From positions 1 to 6,664 of the forward strand of contig CAZGYG010000109.1 of the NCBI GenBank assembly GCA_964530335.1: 6,664 nt of DNA. The letters run 5' to 3'. Below the pieces are notes generated by a model. It was not told the DNA's origin. It was given only the letters and a program-made list of their open reading frames with translations, and did no database searches. How positions within the stretch are numbered: the first letter of the stretch is position 1; every line of letters starts with the position of its first letter. The translations under genes were made by a program, and so were the position numbers. Below are positions 6,450 through 6,664 of this stretch, piece by piece. The DNA is from VGDP01 sp964530335. GTDB taxonomy: Bacteria; Pseudomonadota; Alphaproteobacteria; SP197.

Positions 6450-6664
6450 ACGTGGTTCGCCGGGCCTGCCGCGCGACCATTCGCCAGGGCGATATCGCGG
6501 TAGTAGCGCATGATGTAGACGCGAAGCCCCGCGGTCAGGCTGGAGGCATGGTTGTGCCGGGCGGCCCGGGTGCAGACGTCGTTGATGGAGCAGCCTTCCA
6601 GCCGGGCGATCTCGGCCAGGGCGTGCCACATGTCGGGCTCGAGCCGGACGCTGGTGCGGTGGCC
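6419..6664 (-). CDS. Ribbon-helix-helix domain protein (5' end beyond the window)
   Basis: The frame enters from the right edge with no start codon needed: 81 codons are visible before the TGA at 6421-6419. The first residues, HRTSVRLEPDMWHAL, give the beta-ribbon and the beginning of helix A; EIARLEGCSINDVCTRAAR completes the helix-turn-helix part; SSLTAGLRVYIMRYYRDIA closes the domain. This is the pattern of the alphaproteobacterial RHH_4 family, small proteins built on an Arc-like fold. Such folds usually bind DNA as dimers, but targets for this family are not known to me. An ATG at 6631-6629 lies inside the domain, after the ribbon strand, so it is not the real start; only a few residues are probably missing. 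The tail (about the last 22 residues) is low-complexity and overlaps the end of the DUF2889 gene. No Shine-Dalgarno or promoter can be judged. Confidence 0.85.
   Translation of the reverse strand, partial: GHRTSVRLEPDMWHALAEIARLEGCSINDVCTRAARHNHASSLTAGLRVYIMRYYRDIALANGRAAGPANHVQSRLLAEAT

Noticed and set aside
6419..6631. ATG at 6631 as the start of a 70-residue protein
   Set aside because: The frame continues to the window edge with a ribbon strand (HRTSVRLEP) that belongs to the same fold, so the gene is truncated by the window rather than starting here.
1..6664. CRISPR array, insertion sequence, tRNA, rRNA or phage gene
   Set aside because: No spaced repeats, terminal inverted repeats, transposase or integrase motifs, or tRNA-like cloverleaf sequences were seen on either strand; base composition is uniform throughout.

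Overview
The window is very GC-rich chromosomal DNA with strong third-position G/C bias. Its gene content and order (aroK-aroB followed by a DUF21/CBS membrane protein) point to an alphaproteobacterium, most likely of the Rhodospirillales type. That placement is inference from remembered gene order and protein style; no rRNA or marker gene is present. I see no mobile element, CRISPR array, tRNA, rRNA or phage gene. This is a housekeeping locus, and every stretch longer than about 130 bases is accounted for by a gene.

Layout. (1) Positions 1-1688, minus strand: a two-gene unit. A 55-residue single-pass membrane protein with a GTG start overlaps by 20 bases the start of a large exported, helix-rich protein of unknown function that runs off the left edge after 513 visible residues. 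(2) Positions 1689-1814: a 126-base divergent intergenic region holding candidate back-to-back promoters whose -10 elements overlap. (3) Positions 1815-4884, plus strand: aroK (shikimate kinase) and aroB (3-dehydroquinate synthase) joined by an ATGA overlap, then a CNNM/CorC-type transporter-like membrane protein. A 34-bp imperfect tandem duplication spans the aroB stop codon. (4) Positions 4909-6449, plus strand: an AEC-family permease followed after 11 bases by a DUF2889 protein. (5) Positions 6419-6664, minus strand: the C-terminal part of a ribbon-helix-helix protein, overlapping the DUF2889 gene tail to tail by 31 bases.

How the genes work together. AroB makes 3-dehydroquinate (step 2) and AroK phosphorylates shikimate (step 5) in the chorismate pathway for aromatic amino acids and folate. 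The CNNM-type protein is a usual alphaproteobacterial neighbour with a probable role in divalent cation handling, not a pathway enzyme. The plus-strand genes are closely spaced (ATGA overlap, then gaps of 62, 24 and 11 bases) with no intrinsic terminator seen between them, so they may be one long transcript. The exported and membrane proteins on the other strand have no function I can assign. The most interesting points are this uncharacterised exported/membrane pair with its lone cysteine pair, the duplication at the aroB stop, the overlapping divergent promoters, and a possible Cys/His site in the DUF2889 protein. I did not find evidence of a new defence or mobile system.
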